Source: Neorhizobium sp. JUb45 (GTDB taxonomy: Bacteria; Pseudomonadota; Alphaproteobacteria; Rhizobiales; Rhizobiaceae). From it: 64,000 nucleotides of DNA. Numbering within the stretch: the stretch's first letter is position 1; every line of letters begins with the position of its first letter. Of the stretch, positions 1 through 7,770 are shown one piece after another. The notes under the pieces were generated by a model. The model was given only the letters and a program-made list of their open reading frames with translations, ran no database searches and was not told the origin of the DNA. The translations under genes and the position numbers were made by a program. The stretch is from NCBI RefSeq assembly GCF_004343585.1, contig NZ_SLYW01000001.1, positions 744,001 through 808,000 of the forward strand, given 5' to 3'.

Positions 1-85
1 GCGTGTTGTTTTTCCACTGGCGGGATGAAAACATCGGCTGATCCGGCTGATTGAAGCTTCCTTCGTTTGATGACGTGCCTGTGGT

Positions 86-106
86 GCGGATGAATCTCTC
101 ATCCGC
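86..106. other. Hairpin downstream of the glycosyltransferase gene
   Basis: An 8-bp perfect inverted repeat, GCGGATGA/TCATCCGC, with a 5-base loop lies 46 bases beyond the stop of the minus-strand glycosyltransferase gene. No T tract follows on either strand, so it is at best a weak terminator or an RNA 3'-end stabiliser. Nothing else recognisable is seen in bases 1-151. Confidence 0.4.
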
Positions 107-151
107 CGCCTTTGGCGCTTTGCATCCTGTTCAGTCCTGCCTGTACCGGCG

Positions 152-1192
152 TCACTCTGCCGGTGCCGGCAGGGCTTTCAGTGTTTGTGCCTTGAGCACG
201 TTGGACAGGAACTGCCGCGAGGCCGCTTCCCACGTGAACTTTCGAGCATGGGCGCGGGCGTCTGCGCGTGAGCACGACAGCGCTGCAAGGCAGGCTTCGC
301 GCAGGTCTTCGTTCAGCGCACCGGCGCCGCAGCCTTCCTCAAGGATATCGACCGGTCCCATCACCGGATAGGCTGCGACGGGCACGCCGCTTGCCAGCGC
401 TTCGAGGATCGTGTTGCCGAACGTGTCGGTCCTGGAAGGAAAAACGAAGACGTCGGCCTGGGCATAGGCGCGGGCAAGTTCTTCGCCGGTCTTGATGCCG
501 GTGAACAGCACGTCCGGGTATCTGCGCTGCAGCTCGGCGCGATCCGGGCCATCACCGACAACCACTTTCGAACCCGGCAGATCGAGATCAAGAAAGGCCG
601 GCAGGTTCTTTTCCACCGCGACGCGGCCAACCGTCATGAAGATCGGCCGGGGCAGGTCAAAAGGGCGGTCGTCCTGATCCATCGGGTGAAACACCGTCTG
701 GTCGATGCCGCGGCTCCAGCGCAGAAGGTTCTTGATGCCAAGTTTCGACAGTTCGCGCTCAAGGCTGCCCGTCGCCACCATGCAGCCATTGCCGGCATTG
801 TGAAACCAGCGCACGAAGGCGTTCAGCCAGCGCAGCGGAATGGGGAAGCGGGCGGCCACATATTCGGGAAAGCGGGTGTGATAGCTGGTGGAGAAGGGCA
901 TGTGGTTCTTCAGGCACCAGCGGCGTGCCATCAGCCCGAGCGGTCCTTCGGTGGCGATATGCACCGCCGTCGGGCCGGATGCCTTGATGGCGGCGGCGAC
1001 CTGCCAGTAGGTGGCGACCGACAGGCGGATTTCCGGATAGGTGGGGCAGGGCACGCTGGAAAAGTCCTGCGGCGTCACCATGGCGACATCCACGCCCATG
1101 CGGGTGAGTTCGCGATTGGTGTTTTCGATCGAGCGAACGACGCCGTTGATCTGCGGATACCAGGCATCGGAAACGATGGTAATTCTGGTCAT
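152..1192 (-). CDS. GT4-family glycosyltransferase
   Basis: A 346-residue GT-B glycosyltransferase of the GT4 (group 1) family, which transfers a sugar from a nucleotide-sugar donor. The N-terminal half opens with TRITIVSDAWYPQINGVVR, the acceptor-side signature shared with alpha-mannosyltransferases and with glycolipid synthases. The C-terminal half has FMTVGRVAVEKN, VVGDGPDR and the donor-binding FPSRTDTFGNTILEALASG stretch, where the EX7E-type glutamates lie. The start was placed at the ATG giving MTRITI; an upstream in-frame extension of 18 residues looks non-coding. Family length is usually 340-400. From memory, Agrobacterium has a related enzyme (Agt) that makes glucosyl- and glucuronosyl-diacylglycerol under phosphate limitation; that is a possible role here but is not proven by sequence alone. 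Confidence 0.85.
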   Translation of the reverse strand: MTRITIVSDAWYPQINGVVRSIENTNRELTRMGVDVAMVTPQDFSSVPCPTYPEIRLSVATYWQVAAAIKASGPTAVHIATEGPLGLMARRWCLKNHMPFSTSYHTRFPEYVAARFPIPLRWLNAFVRWFHNAGNGCMVATGSLERELSKLGIKNLLRWSRGIDQTVFHPMDQDDRPFDLPRPIFMTVGRVAVEKNLPAFLDLDLPGSKVVVGDGPDRAELQRRYPDVLFTGIKTGEELARAYAQADVFVFPSRTDTFGNTILEALASGVPVAAYPVMGPVDILEEGCGAGALNEDLREACLAALSCSRADARAHARKFTWEAASRQFLSNVLKAQTLKALPAPAE

Positions 1193-1391
1193 GACCGGCT
1201 TGAAACCCCTTTTGCCCGTCGCTCTGCCGCAATTTCGCCGACTCATGGCGGTTGTTGCAGCCTTGCTGTTCTATCGCCGAGCTGTGTGACAGGCGAATGT
1301 CGGGCCGTGGGCAAGGCTGCCGACAGTTTGATTTGCGAGCGCCGCAACCACCGCTTATGTATTGATCGATTGTTTGTTGATGGATTTGTTC

Positions 1392-1940
1392 ATGCGTATT
1401 TTCCGGTCGCTGTCCCTTGGTCTGCTGTCGGGTGTTGCGGCAATAGGCATTTTCATGGGTGTCAATCAGCTGACCGGCAACGAGCATGAAGTGATTGCGG
1501 GCGAGCTCTATCGCTCCGCCCAGCCGGGAGGTGAGGAGATCGACAGCCTCGTGCGCCGCCATGGCATCAAGACCATCATCAATCTGCGCAACGAGACACG
1601 CGGTCAGTGGTATGCGGAGGAAAAGTCTGCAGCCGAGCGCAATGGCGTGAGGTTGATCGACTATCCGATCAGCTCGGGAGCAATTCTGCCGGTGGAAGGC
1701 AGCGAGGAACTGGCGCAGATCATGCGCGATGCGGAAAAGCCGATCCTGATCCATTGTGAACATGGCGCCAACCGGACCGGGCTTGCCTCGGCGATCTATG
1801 TCGGAGCGGTCGCGCAGCGCAGCGAACTGTTTTCCGAGCTGCAGCTGTCACCCTATTACGGCCATGTGCCGATCCCCGGCATCGGCCGCTATGCGATGTG
1901 GCAGTCCTGGGACAAATTCGAGGAAACCATCGGTTTCTGA
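1392..1940 (+). CDS. Tyrosine/dual-specificity protein phosphatase, membrane anchored
   Basis: A 182-residue protein with one N-terminal hydrophobic segment (about residues 5-25) and a phosphatase domain. The catalytic CX5R loop is visible as HCEHGANRTG at about residues 122-131, with the nucleophilic cysteine and phosphate-binding arginine both present. The upstream GELYRSAQPGGEEI and IKTIINLRNE stretches are typical of bacterial dual-specificity phosphatases of the DSP/PTP-like group. The membrane segment implies that the catalytic domain is tethered, probably on the periplasmic side. The start is uncertain: ATG codons at 1380 and 1392 are both possible and neither has a clear ribosome binding site. 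The target is unknown. It is transcribed divergently from the glycosyltransferase gene. Confidence 0.82.
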   Translation: MRIFRSLSLGLLSGVAAIGIFMGVNQLTGNEHEVIAGELYRSAQPGGEEIDSLVRRHGIKTIINLRNETRGQWYAEEKSAAERNGVRLIDYPISSGAILPVEGSEELAQIMRDAEKPILIHCEHGANRTGLASAIYVGAVAQRSELFSELQLSPYYGHVPIPGIGRYAMWQSWDKFEETIGF

Positions 1941-1945
1941 GGGAG

Positions 1946-1975
1946 ACGGCGGGCATGACCCGCCGTTTTGTATTT
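1946..1975 (+). terminator. Rho-independent terminator after the phosphatase gene
   Basis: ACGGCGGG, a 5-base loop, then CCCGCCGT followed by a T-rich run, starting 6 bases after the phosphatase stop. The hairpin runs up to the 3' end of the convergent secreted-protein gene. Confidence 0.8.
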
Positions 1976-2508
1976 TACTGGGCTGCGATGCTGAAATCCT
2001 GATCGAAGCTGAATTTTTCGCCGCTGCTGATGTCGTTGATCGTATAGGTGACCACGTAATTGCCGGCGGGTGCGCCATCGAGTGTCAGGGTGAAGTCCAT
2101 CGAGAATTCTGTGATGGCGTTGTGGCTCTGCAGCACGTTCTTCACAAAACCCTTCTGGTCGGTGACGACGGCGCCCTTGTCGTCCTTCAGCACCAGGTCG
2201 GCGACAAAATTCGTCTCGTACATCTCGCCCGGCAGTTCCTTCCAGCCGAAACCGATCGGTTCGACATAGGTGATGACCGGTTCACCCTGCTTGAAGACGG
2301 TGCCCTGCTTTTCCTGATAGATGCCATAACCGCCTGATTTCTGGGCAACGAAGGTGACGATGCGTTCGCTGAACGGCACCTTTGCCCAGGCCTCGTACAT
2401 CTTTGTTTCGGCCTTGGTGAGGTTTTCCAGTGCATCGGCGTGGGCAGCCGTCGCCAAAGGTAAAAACGACAGGGACAGAACGGTCAGGGTAGCAAAAACG
2501 GCGCGCAT
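1975..2508 (-). CDS. Secreted protein of unknown function
   Basis: A 177-residue protein with a clear Sec signal peptide (MRAVFATLTVLSLSFLPLA, cleavage near ATAAHA-DA). The rest is soluble and beta-rich: residues 30-177 hold FVAQKSGGYGIY, a PIGFGWKELPGEMYE stretch and a C-terminal half with alternating strands (NYVVTYTINDISSGEKFSF). I do not recognise a named catalytic motif. The start is fixed by a strong GGAGGA ribosome binding site directly upstream of MRAVF. It is probably a periplasmic protein, transcribed alone and convergent with the phosphatase gene. Confidence 0.8.
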   Translation of the reverse strand: MRAVFATLTVLSLSFLPLATAAHADALENLTKAETKMYEAWAKVPFSERIVTFVAQKSGGYGIYQEKQGTVFKQGEPVITYVEPIGFGWKELPGEMYETNFVADLVLKDDKGAVVTDQKGFVKNVLQSHNAITEFSMDFTLTLDGAPAGNYVVTYTINDISSGEKFSFDQDFSIAAQ

Positions 2509-2640
2509 GTTTTCCTCCGGAGATGGCCAATACCATGTTCGCGAAGTATCACGTAAATCCATTGAGATTGTGTGATTTATATCCGTAAGAAAACGGCGCC
2601 GGCCGAGAGAAAAACACGGCGCGGTTTCTGGTTTTTTCTT

Positions 2641-3579
2641 TCAGCGCGGTAGAAGAGACGGATCGATCAGCGCGCCGTGATGGCCGATGACCGTGGTTGC
2701 GACGGCGGCGCCATGGGCGGCGGCCTCGGCCGGCGTTGCGCCGGTCAACAGGCGTGACAGGAAGCCGCCGTTAAAACTGTCGCCGGCGCTGGTCGTGTCG
2801 ACCACGGCCTTTGCCTCCACGGCCGGCACATGCTGTACGTCACCGCCAAAACTCAGCGTCACGCCGTTGGGGCCGTCCTTGACCACGACATTGGCGACGC
2901 CGAGGGCGTGGTAACGGGCAATGGTTGCGGCGACGTCCGCGTCGCCGAAATGGGCCTTTTCGTCGTCGAAGCTCGGCAGCACGAGGGTCGAGGCGCGGGC
3001 GCCATCCTCGATCGTCTTCAGCATGACGTCTTTACCGGCCCAGAGGCGCGGGCGGATGTTGGGGTCGAAGGCGACCGTCTTGCCGGCTGCTTTTGCGCGA
3101 CGCAGTTCGGAAAACAGCGTGTCGATGGCGTCGGGGGCGAGAATGCCCAGCGTGATGCCGGAGAAATAGATGATGTCGGAGGCTTCGATGGCGCGGCGCA
3201 GGTGGTCTGCATCGTCGGCCAGCTTTTTGGCGGCGGCGGTGTCGCGCCAGTAGCTGAAGGTGCGCTCGCCGTCCTTCAGGGTGATGAGGTAGAGGCCGGG
3301 TGTCTTGGCCGCGATCTGGCGGATATGACTGGTGCCGATCCCGGCACCCTGCATCATCGCCAGCATTTCGCCGGAGAGCGGATCGTCACCGAGGGCGGTG
3401 AAATAATCGACGGACCAATCGGCGGGCAGACAGGCGCGGGAATACCAGGCGGTGTTGAATGTGTCGCCGGCAAAGCCGCGTCGCAACAGGCCATCACCCG
3501 CCTGCGACAGTTCCACCATGCATTCGCCGATCGACAAAAACTTTCCGCCCAAAACCGTTCTCCCAACAATTTTCGTCAT
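2641..3579 (-). CDS. kdgK: PfkB-family sugar kinase, probable 2-keto-3-deoxygluconate kinase
   Basis: A ribokinase/PfkB-fold kinase of about 312 residues. The N-terminus FLSIGECMVELSQ followed by GFAGDTFNTAWY is the substrate-binding signature of KDG kinases. The C-terminal PfkB motif is visible as VDTTSAGDSFNGGFLSRL with the catalytic base Asp in the GAGD-like SAGD. The product would be 2-keto-3-deoxy-6-phosphogluconate, feeding the Entner-Doudoroff route. The ATG start used here lacks a good ribosome binding site; a TTG nine codons downstream, giving LGGKFLSIGE, follows GGGAGA and may be the true start. Transcribed alone, with a paired palindromic repeat just upstream. KDG kinase is favoured over fructokinase because of the IGECMVEL start. 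Confidence 0.82.
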   Translation of the reverse strand: MTKIVGRTVLGGKFLSIGECMVELSQAGDGLLRRGFAGDTFNTAWYSRACLPADWSVDYFTALGDDPLSGEMLAMMQGAGIGTSHIRQIAAKTPGLYLITLKDGERTFSYWRDTAAAKKLADDADHLRRAIEASDIIYFSGITLGILAPDAIDTLFSELRRAKAAGKTVAFDPNIRPRLWAGKDVMLKTIEDGARASTLVLPSFDDEKAHFGDADVAATIARYHALGVANVVVKDGPNGVTLSFGGDVQHVPAVEAKAVVDTTSAGDSFNGGFLSRLLTGATPAEAAAHGAAVATTVIGHHGALIDPSLLPR

Positions 3580-3660
3580 TTGGCGATACGCGATGATGGT
3601 TTGGGAGGCAAGGGTGGAGTGGCGGCTCGGCTTGATGGCAAACCTTCCAATCTCCGATTT

Positions 3661-3746
3661 CGTCATCCCAGGGCTTGTCCCTAGGATCTAACCACGCAGA
3701 TGATATGAGGCCGTTGCAGATCCTCGGGACAAGCCCGAGGATGACG
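3661..3746. repeat. RIME-like paired palindromic repeat, copy 1
   Basis: Two imperfect palindromes, one reading GTCATCCCAGGGCTTGTCCC and its partner ending in AAGCCCGAGGATGACG, are joined by about 35 variable bases. The ends mirror each other (CGTCAT...ATGACG). Two more copies lie at 16650-16737 and 37499-37584. Architecture and position between genes match the Rhizobium-specific intergenic mosaic elements as I remember them. This copy separates kdgK from oppF. Confidence 0.75.
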
Positions 3747-3791
3747 ATGGAGAGGTTTGCCACCTTTGTTTACAGGCCGAGAGCAGAAGCC

Positions 3792-4817
3792 TTACGCCTC
3801 CGGCGGCCGATCCATATGATAACACGCCGCCGACTGGCCCGGACGCACCAGTTCGGTCACCGGCATCTTGGTGCGACAGATATCCGTCGCCTTCCAGCAG
3901 CGTGGCTGGAAAGGGCAGCCCGGCGGCGGGTTCATCGGCGAGGGCGGATCGCCCTGCAGGCGGATGCGGCTACGTTGGCGGGCAAGTTTCGGGTCGGGGA
4001 TCGGGGCCGCCGAAAAGAGGGCCTGCGTATAGGGATGCGCCGGGTGGTTGAACACGGTGGCGCAGTCGCCGGCTTCAACGATGCGGCCGAGATACAGCAC
4101 CAGAACATCATCCGAAATCAGCCGCACGACGGACAAGTCGTGGCTGATGAAGATCAGGATGAGGCCGAACTCCTTGCGCAGCTTGCGCAACAGCGTGATC
4201 ACCTGTCCTTGGATCGACACGTCGAGCGCCGAGACCGGCTCGTCGCAGACGATCAGTTTTGGCCGCGTGATGACGGCGCGGGCGATGCCGATACGCTGGG
4301 CCTGACCGCCGGAAAACTCGTGCGGATAACGGTTGATCATTTCCGGCACGAGGCCGACGGCGTTCATGATCTCGCGCACCCGCTCGGTGCGCTGGGCGCG
4401 GTTGAGCTTTGGTTCGAACACGGTCAGCGGTTCGGCGATGATATCGCCCACCGTCATGCGCGGATCGAGCGAGGCGATCGGATCCTGAAAGATGATCTGC
4501 ATGTCGCGGCGCGCCATGCGGATCTGTTCCGGCGAAAGGTCCAGCAGGTTCTTGCCCTGCCAGACAACCCGGCCTTTCTGGGCACGGATCAATTGCAGGA
4601 TGGACCGGCCGAGCGTGGATTTGCCGCAGCCGCTTTCGCCGACGATGCCGAGCGTGCGGCCTTCCTTCAGTTCGAACGACACGTCGTTGACGGCCGTCAG
4701 CATGGTCGGCTTCTTGAAGAAGGACTTTGCCTGGATCTCGAACTGGGTGGTGAGGTTTTCGACCTTGAGCAGGGTCGGGGCTGACAATGTCTGATCCAAT
4801 GTTTGCTGATTAGGCAT
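3792..4817 (-). CDS. oppF: Oligopeptide ABC transporter ATP-binding protein OppF
   Basis: A 341-residue ABC ATPase, one of the two nucleotide-binding subunits of a dipeptide/oligopeptide importer at the inner membrane. Walker A is GESGCGKST (about residues 60-68), the Q-loop is FQDP, the signature motif is the variant FSGGQAQR, Walker B is LIVCDEPVSALD and the switch histidine lies in FISHDLS. The C-terminal oligopeptide-transporter extension with cysteines (GCPFQPRC) is present, as expected for the OppD/OppF subfamily. The gene overlaps the end of oppD by 8 bases and is the last gene of the opp operon. The substrate range (dipeptide, oligopeptide or another small ligand) cannot be read from this subunit. 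Confidence 0.9.
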   Translation of the reverse strand: MPNQQTLDQTLSAPTLLKVENLTTQFEIQAKSFFKKPTMLTAVNDVSFELKEGRTLGIVGESGCGKSTLGRSILQLIRAQKGRVVWQGKNLLDLSPEQIRMARRDMQIIFQDPIASLDPRMTVGDIIAEPLTVFEPKLNRAQRTERVREIMNAVGLVPEMINRYPHEFSGGQAQRIGIARAVITRPKLIVCDEPVSALDVSIQGQVITLLRKLRKEFGLILIFISHDLSVVRLISDDVLVLYLGRIVEAGDCATVFNHPAHPYTQALFSAAPIPDPKLARQRSRIRLQGDPPSPMNPPPGCPFQPRCWKATDICRTKMPVTELVRPGQSAACYHMDRPPEA

Positions 4818-5817
4818 GGGTCAACAGCTCCTCGAGACGCGGGAAGGGGTGGAAACAGGCGGCGCAATGCTGCGGCGCCACGGTTTCGAGCTGTGGTGGA
4901 CCATCGATACAGTCGTCTTCCGCCTTGGGACAGCGCGGCGAGAAATTGCAGCCTTTTGGCAGATGCTGCAGGTTGGGCGGGCGGCCGGGAATGACGACGA
5001 GTTCATCGACATCCTGATCGGGCCGAGGGATCGCCGCATGCAGGGCTGCAGTGTAGGGATGGGCCGGGTTTTCGTACAGCTCGTCCACCGGCGCTTCCTC
5101 GACGATGCGTCCGGCATACATGACGGCAACACGGTCGGCGAGGCCGGCAACGACGCCGAGATCGTGGGTGATCATCAACAGCGCCGTGTTCATCTCGGCG
5201 GTCAGATCGTTGAAGAGGTCGAGGATCTGCGCCTGTATGGTGACGTCGAGTGCTGTGGTCGGTTCGTCGGCAATCAGCAGTTTCGGTTTGGTGAGCAGCG
5301 CCATGGCGATGACGATGCGCTGGCGCATGCCGCCCGACAGTTCGTGCGGGTAGAGATTGAAGCGGCGGGTCGGGTCAGGGATGCCGACACGTTTCAACAT
5401 ATCCAGCGCCTCGACGGAGGCCGCACGGGCGGTGAAGCCGCGATGAATCTCAAGCTGTTCCGTCAGTTGCCGGGAGATCTTGAGAGATGGATTCAAGGCG
5501 GTCATCGGGTCCTGAAAGACCATGGCCATGTCCTTGCCGCGCACCTTGTCGAGTTCGCGCGGTTTCAGCGCCAGCACATCGCGGCCTTCCAGAAGCGCCT
5601 GACCGGAGGTCTGGCCGTTCTTGGCGAGCAGGCCCATCAGGCCGAGGAATGTCTGGCTCTTTCCCGATCCGCTCTCGCCGACGATGGCGATGCGCTCGCC
5701 GCGCTTGACGGTGAGGTTCATGCCCGACACGGCCTTCACGTCGCCATCCGGCGTCTTGAAGGTGATCGAATAGTCCTTCAACTCGAGAAGGACGTCGTTT
5801 TTAATTGTGTCTGTCAT
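4810..5817 (-). CDS. oppD: Oligopeptide ABC transporter ATP-binding protein OppD
   Basis: A 335-residue ABC ATPase paired with OppF. Walker A is GESGSGKS, the Q-loop FQDPMTALNP, the signature LSGGMRQR, Walker B LLIADEPTTALD and the H-loop MITHDLG. The C-terminal cysteine-containing segment GCNFSPRCPKAED is characteristic of peptide-importer ATPases. The ATG giving MTDTIKND was chosen because it lies one base after the oppC stop codon, which is typical translational coupling; a longer upstream frame would overlap oppC heavily. It energises import together with OppF. Confidence 0.9.
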   Translation of the reverse strand: MTDTIKNDVLLELKDYSITFKTPDGDVKAVSGMNLTVKRGERIAIVGESGSGKSQTFLGLMGLLAKNGQTSGQALLEGRDVLALKPRELDKVRGKDMAMVFQDPMTALNPSLKISRQLTEQLEIHRGFTARAASVEALDMLKRVGIPDPTRRFNLYPHELSGGMRQRIVIAMALLTKPKLLIADEPTTALDVTIQAQILDLFNDLTAEMNTALLMITHDLGVVAGLADRVAVMYAGRIVEEAPVDELYENPAHPYTAALHAAIPRPDQDVDELVVIPGRPPNLQHLPKGCNFSPRCPKAEDDCIDGPPQLETVAPQHCAACFHPFPRLEELLTHA

Positions 5818-5818
5818 G

Positions 5819-6736
5819 TCAGCGATCCTTCGGGTCGAACGCATCGCGCAGGCCGTCGCCGATGAACAGCAGGCTAAGCAGAAGCGAGACGAGGAAGACG
5901 GCCGGGAAGGCCAGAAGCCACGGCATGCTTTCCATGGCATCGGTGCCTTCGGCAATCAGCGTGCCGAGCGAGGTCAGCGGTTCCTGAACGCCGAAACCGA
6001 GATAGGAAAGAAAGCTCTCGGTCGCGATGATTTCCGGCACGGTGAGGGCCGCAAAAATGACCACCGGCCCGACGAGGTTCGGGATGATGTGTTTTGTGAT
6101 GATCTTCAGCGGCTTCTGGCCGGAAGCGCGGGCGGCCTCGACGAATTCGCGGTGTTTCAGCGACAGTGTCTGGCCGCGCACGATGCGGGCCATGGTCAGC
6201 CATTCCAGTGCGCCGATCGCTGCGAAGAGCAGGTAGACGTTGCGGCCAAAGATGACCATCAGCAGGATGACGAACAGGATGTAGGGAAGCGCGTACATGA
6301 TGTCGACGAAGCGCATCATGATCGAATCCAGACGTCCGCCGAAATAACCGGAAATCGCGCCGTAAAGCACGCCGATCACCACCGAGACCAGCGTGGCGAC
6401 GAAGGCGACGGCGAGCGAGACGCGGGTGCCGTAGAGCACGCGGGCCAAGAGGTCGCGGCCGTTTGGGTCGGTGCCAAAATAGTGGCCGTCTTCCCAGGAG
6501 GGCGGGGCGCGGAAGGCGGCCCAGTCCGGGTCTTCGTAACCGTGCGGGATAAAGTAGGGGCCGAGGAAGGCGGCGAGGATGAGCAGCGCCAGGACAACGA
6601 TCGATACGACCGCCGCCTTGTTGCGACAGAGCCTGCGCATGGCGTCTTTTGTCAGCGAACGACCTTCCGGGGAAAGACCTTCCGCTTCCAGCAGTTCGGC
6701 TGCGAGCAGCTCTCTTTTTGCGGGATTGAGGATCAT
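5819..6736 (-). CDS. oppC: Oligopeptide ABC transporter permease OppC
   Basis: A 305-residue inner-membrane permease. A cytoplasmic N-terminus (about 40 residues) is followed by a first hydrophobic helix, then a periplasmic loop with FGTDPNGRDLLARVLYGTR, the signature of OppC/DppC-type permeases, and a five-helix permease core. The EAA coupling loop is visible as EFVEAARASGQKPLKIITKH. It forms a heterodimer with OppB. Its start overlaps the oppB stop by 4 bases (ATGA). Confidence 0.9.
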   Translation of the reverse strand: MILNPAKRELLAAELLEAEGLSPEGRSLTKDAMRRLCRNKAAVVSIVVLALLILAAFLGPYFIPHGYEDPDWAAFRAPPSWEDGHYFGTDPNGRDLLARVLYGTRVSLAVAFVATLVSVVIGVLYGAISGYFGGRLDSIMMRFVDIMYALPYILFVILLMVIFGRNVYLLFAAIGALEWLTMARIVRGQTLSLKHREFVEAARASGQKPLKIITKHIIPNLVGPVVIFAALTVPEIIATESFLSYLGFGVQEPLTSLGTLIAEGTDAMESMPWLLAFPAVFLVSLLLSLLFIGDGLRDAFDPKDR

Positions 6737-7656
6737 CTGTTTCTCACTTTCGGGTCAAGCCAGGCATAGGCGATGTCGACGATGAGGTTCAGGAAGACGA
6801 TCAGCACCATGTAGAAAATGACCGTGCCGAGAACCATGCCGTAATCGCGGTTGAGTGCGGCGTTGATGAAGTAGCGGCCGATGCCGGGAAGCCCAAAAAT
6901 GCTTTCGACGACCAGCGAGCCGGTGAGAAGGTAACTTGCCGCGGGGCCGAGATAGGAAACCACCGGCATCATGGCGGGTTTGAGCGCATGGCGCATGACC
7001 GTTAGGCGCGGGCCGATGCCCTTGGCCTTGGCGGTGCGGATAAAGTTCTGGTTCATCACCTCGATCATCGAACCGCGGGTGATACGCGAGATGCGCCCCG
7101 CATGCGGCAGCGCCATGACGACGACCGGCAGAACAAGGAATTTCAGCGAGCCATCCCCCCAGCCGCCGACGGGCAGCCACGCAAGCTGGATGCCGAACAC
7201 AAGTTGGAGGATGGGGGCGATGAGAAAGTTCGGGAACACGACGCCCACCAGAATCATCGCGCCGAGGACGTAGTCCGGCATCTTGTTCTGATAGAGCGCC
7301 CCAAGACAGCCGACGGCGACGCCGATGATGATGGCAAGTGCGAAGGCCGTCATGCCGAGCGTGAACGTGTAGGGCAGGCCGATCATGATCTGCTGGGCGA
7401 CGTTGAAGTCCTCGCTGGAGAAGGAAGGACCAAGGTCGCCGCGCAGCAGATCGCCGACGTAATAGAAATATTGCTGGATCAGCGGCTTATCCAGATTGTA
7501 GTGGGCCGCGAGGTTCTGGAGGATCGCCGGGGGCAGCGAGCGTTCGCCATCGAACGGGCCGCCGGGTGCGAGGCGAAGGACGAAAAAGCAGGCTGTCACG
7601 GCGATCCACAAGACCGGGATCGTCGACAGCAATCGACGGAAGGCATAACTGAGCAT
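6733..7656 (-). CDS. oppB: Oligopeptide ABC transporter permease OppB
   Basis: A 307-residue inner-membrane permease beginning MLSYAFRRLLSTIPVLWIAV, the usual start of OppB/DppB permeases. It has six predicted membrane segments, and a coupling EAA loop at NFIRTAKAKGIGPRLTVMRH. Substrate-binding protein gene oppA lies 114 bases upstream, separated by a hairpin that probably lowers expression of the membrane subunits relative to the binding protein. Confidence 0.9.
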   Translation of the reverse strand: MLSYAFRRLLSTIPVLWIAVTACFFVLRLAPGGPFDGERSLPPAILQNLAAHYNLDKPLIQQYFYYVGDLLRGDLGPSFSSEDFNVAQQIMIGLPYTFTLGMTAFALAIIIGVAVGCLGALYQNKMPDYVLGAMILVGVVFPNFLIAPILQLVFGIQLAWLPVGGWGDGSLKFLVLPVVVMALPHAGRISRITRGSMIEVMNQNFIRTAKAKGIGPRLTVMRHALKPAMMPVVSYLGPAASYLLTGSLVVESIFGLPGIGRYFINAALNRDYGMVLGTVIFYMVLIVFLNLIVDIAYAWLDPKVRNR

Positions 7657-7711
7657 ATTGGTTCGGATCGGGTCTTTTTACCTCGGCGTGATGAAGCGCC
7701 CTAAAGCGCTA

Positions 7712-7744
7712 CAGCGTCGTGCACGATGAACGCGCACGACGCTG
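7712..7744 (-). other. Intercistronic hairpin between oppA and oppB
   Basis: An 11-bp perfect inverted repeat (CAGCGTCGTGC/GCACGACGCTG) with an 11-base loop sits in the 114-base gap between oppA and oppB. There is no strong T run after it, so it more likely stabilises the oppA transcript or causes partial termination than stops transcription fully. A second small inverted repeat, AGCGC...GCGCT, lies beside it at about 7696-7711. Confidence 0.6.
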
Positions 7745-7770
7745 CCAGACAAAAGAGCCTAGACTCCCTG

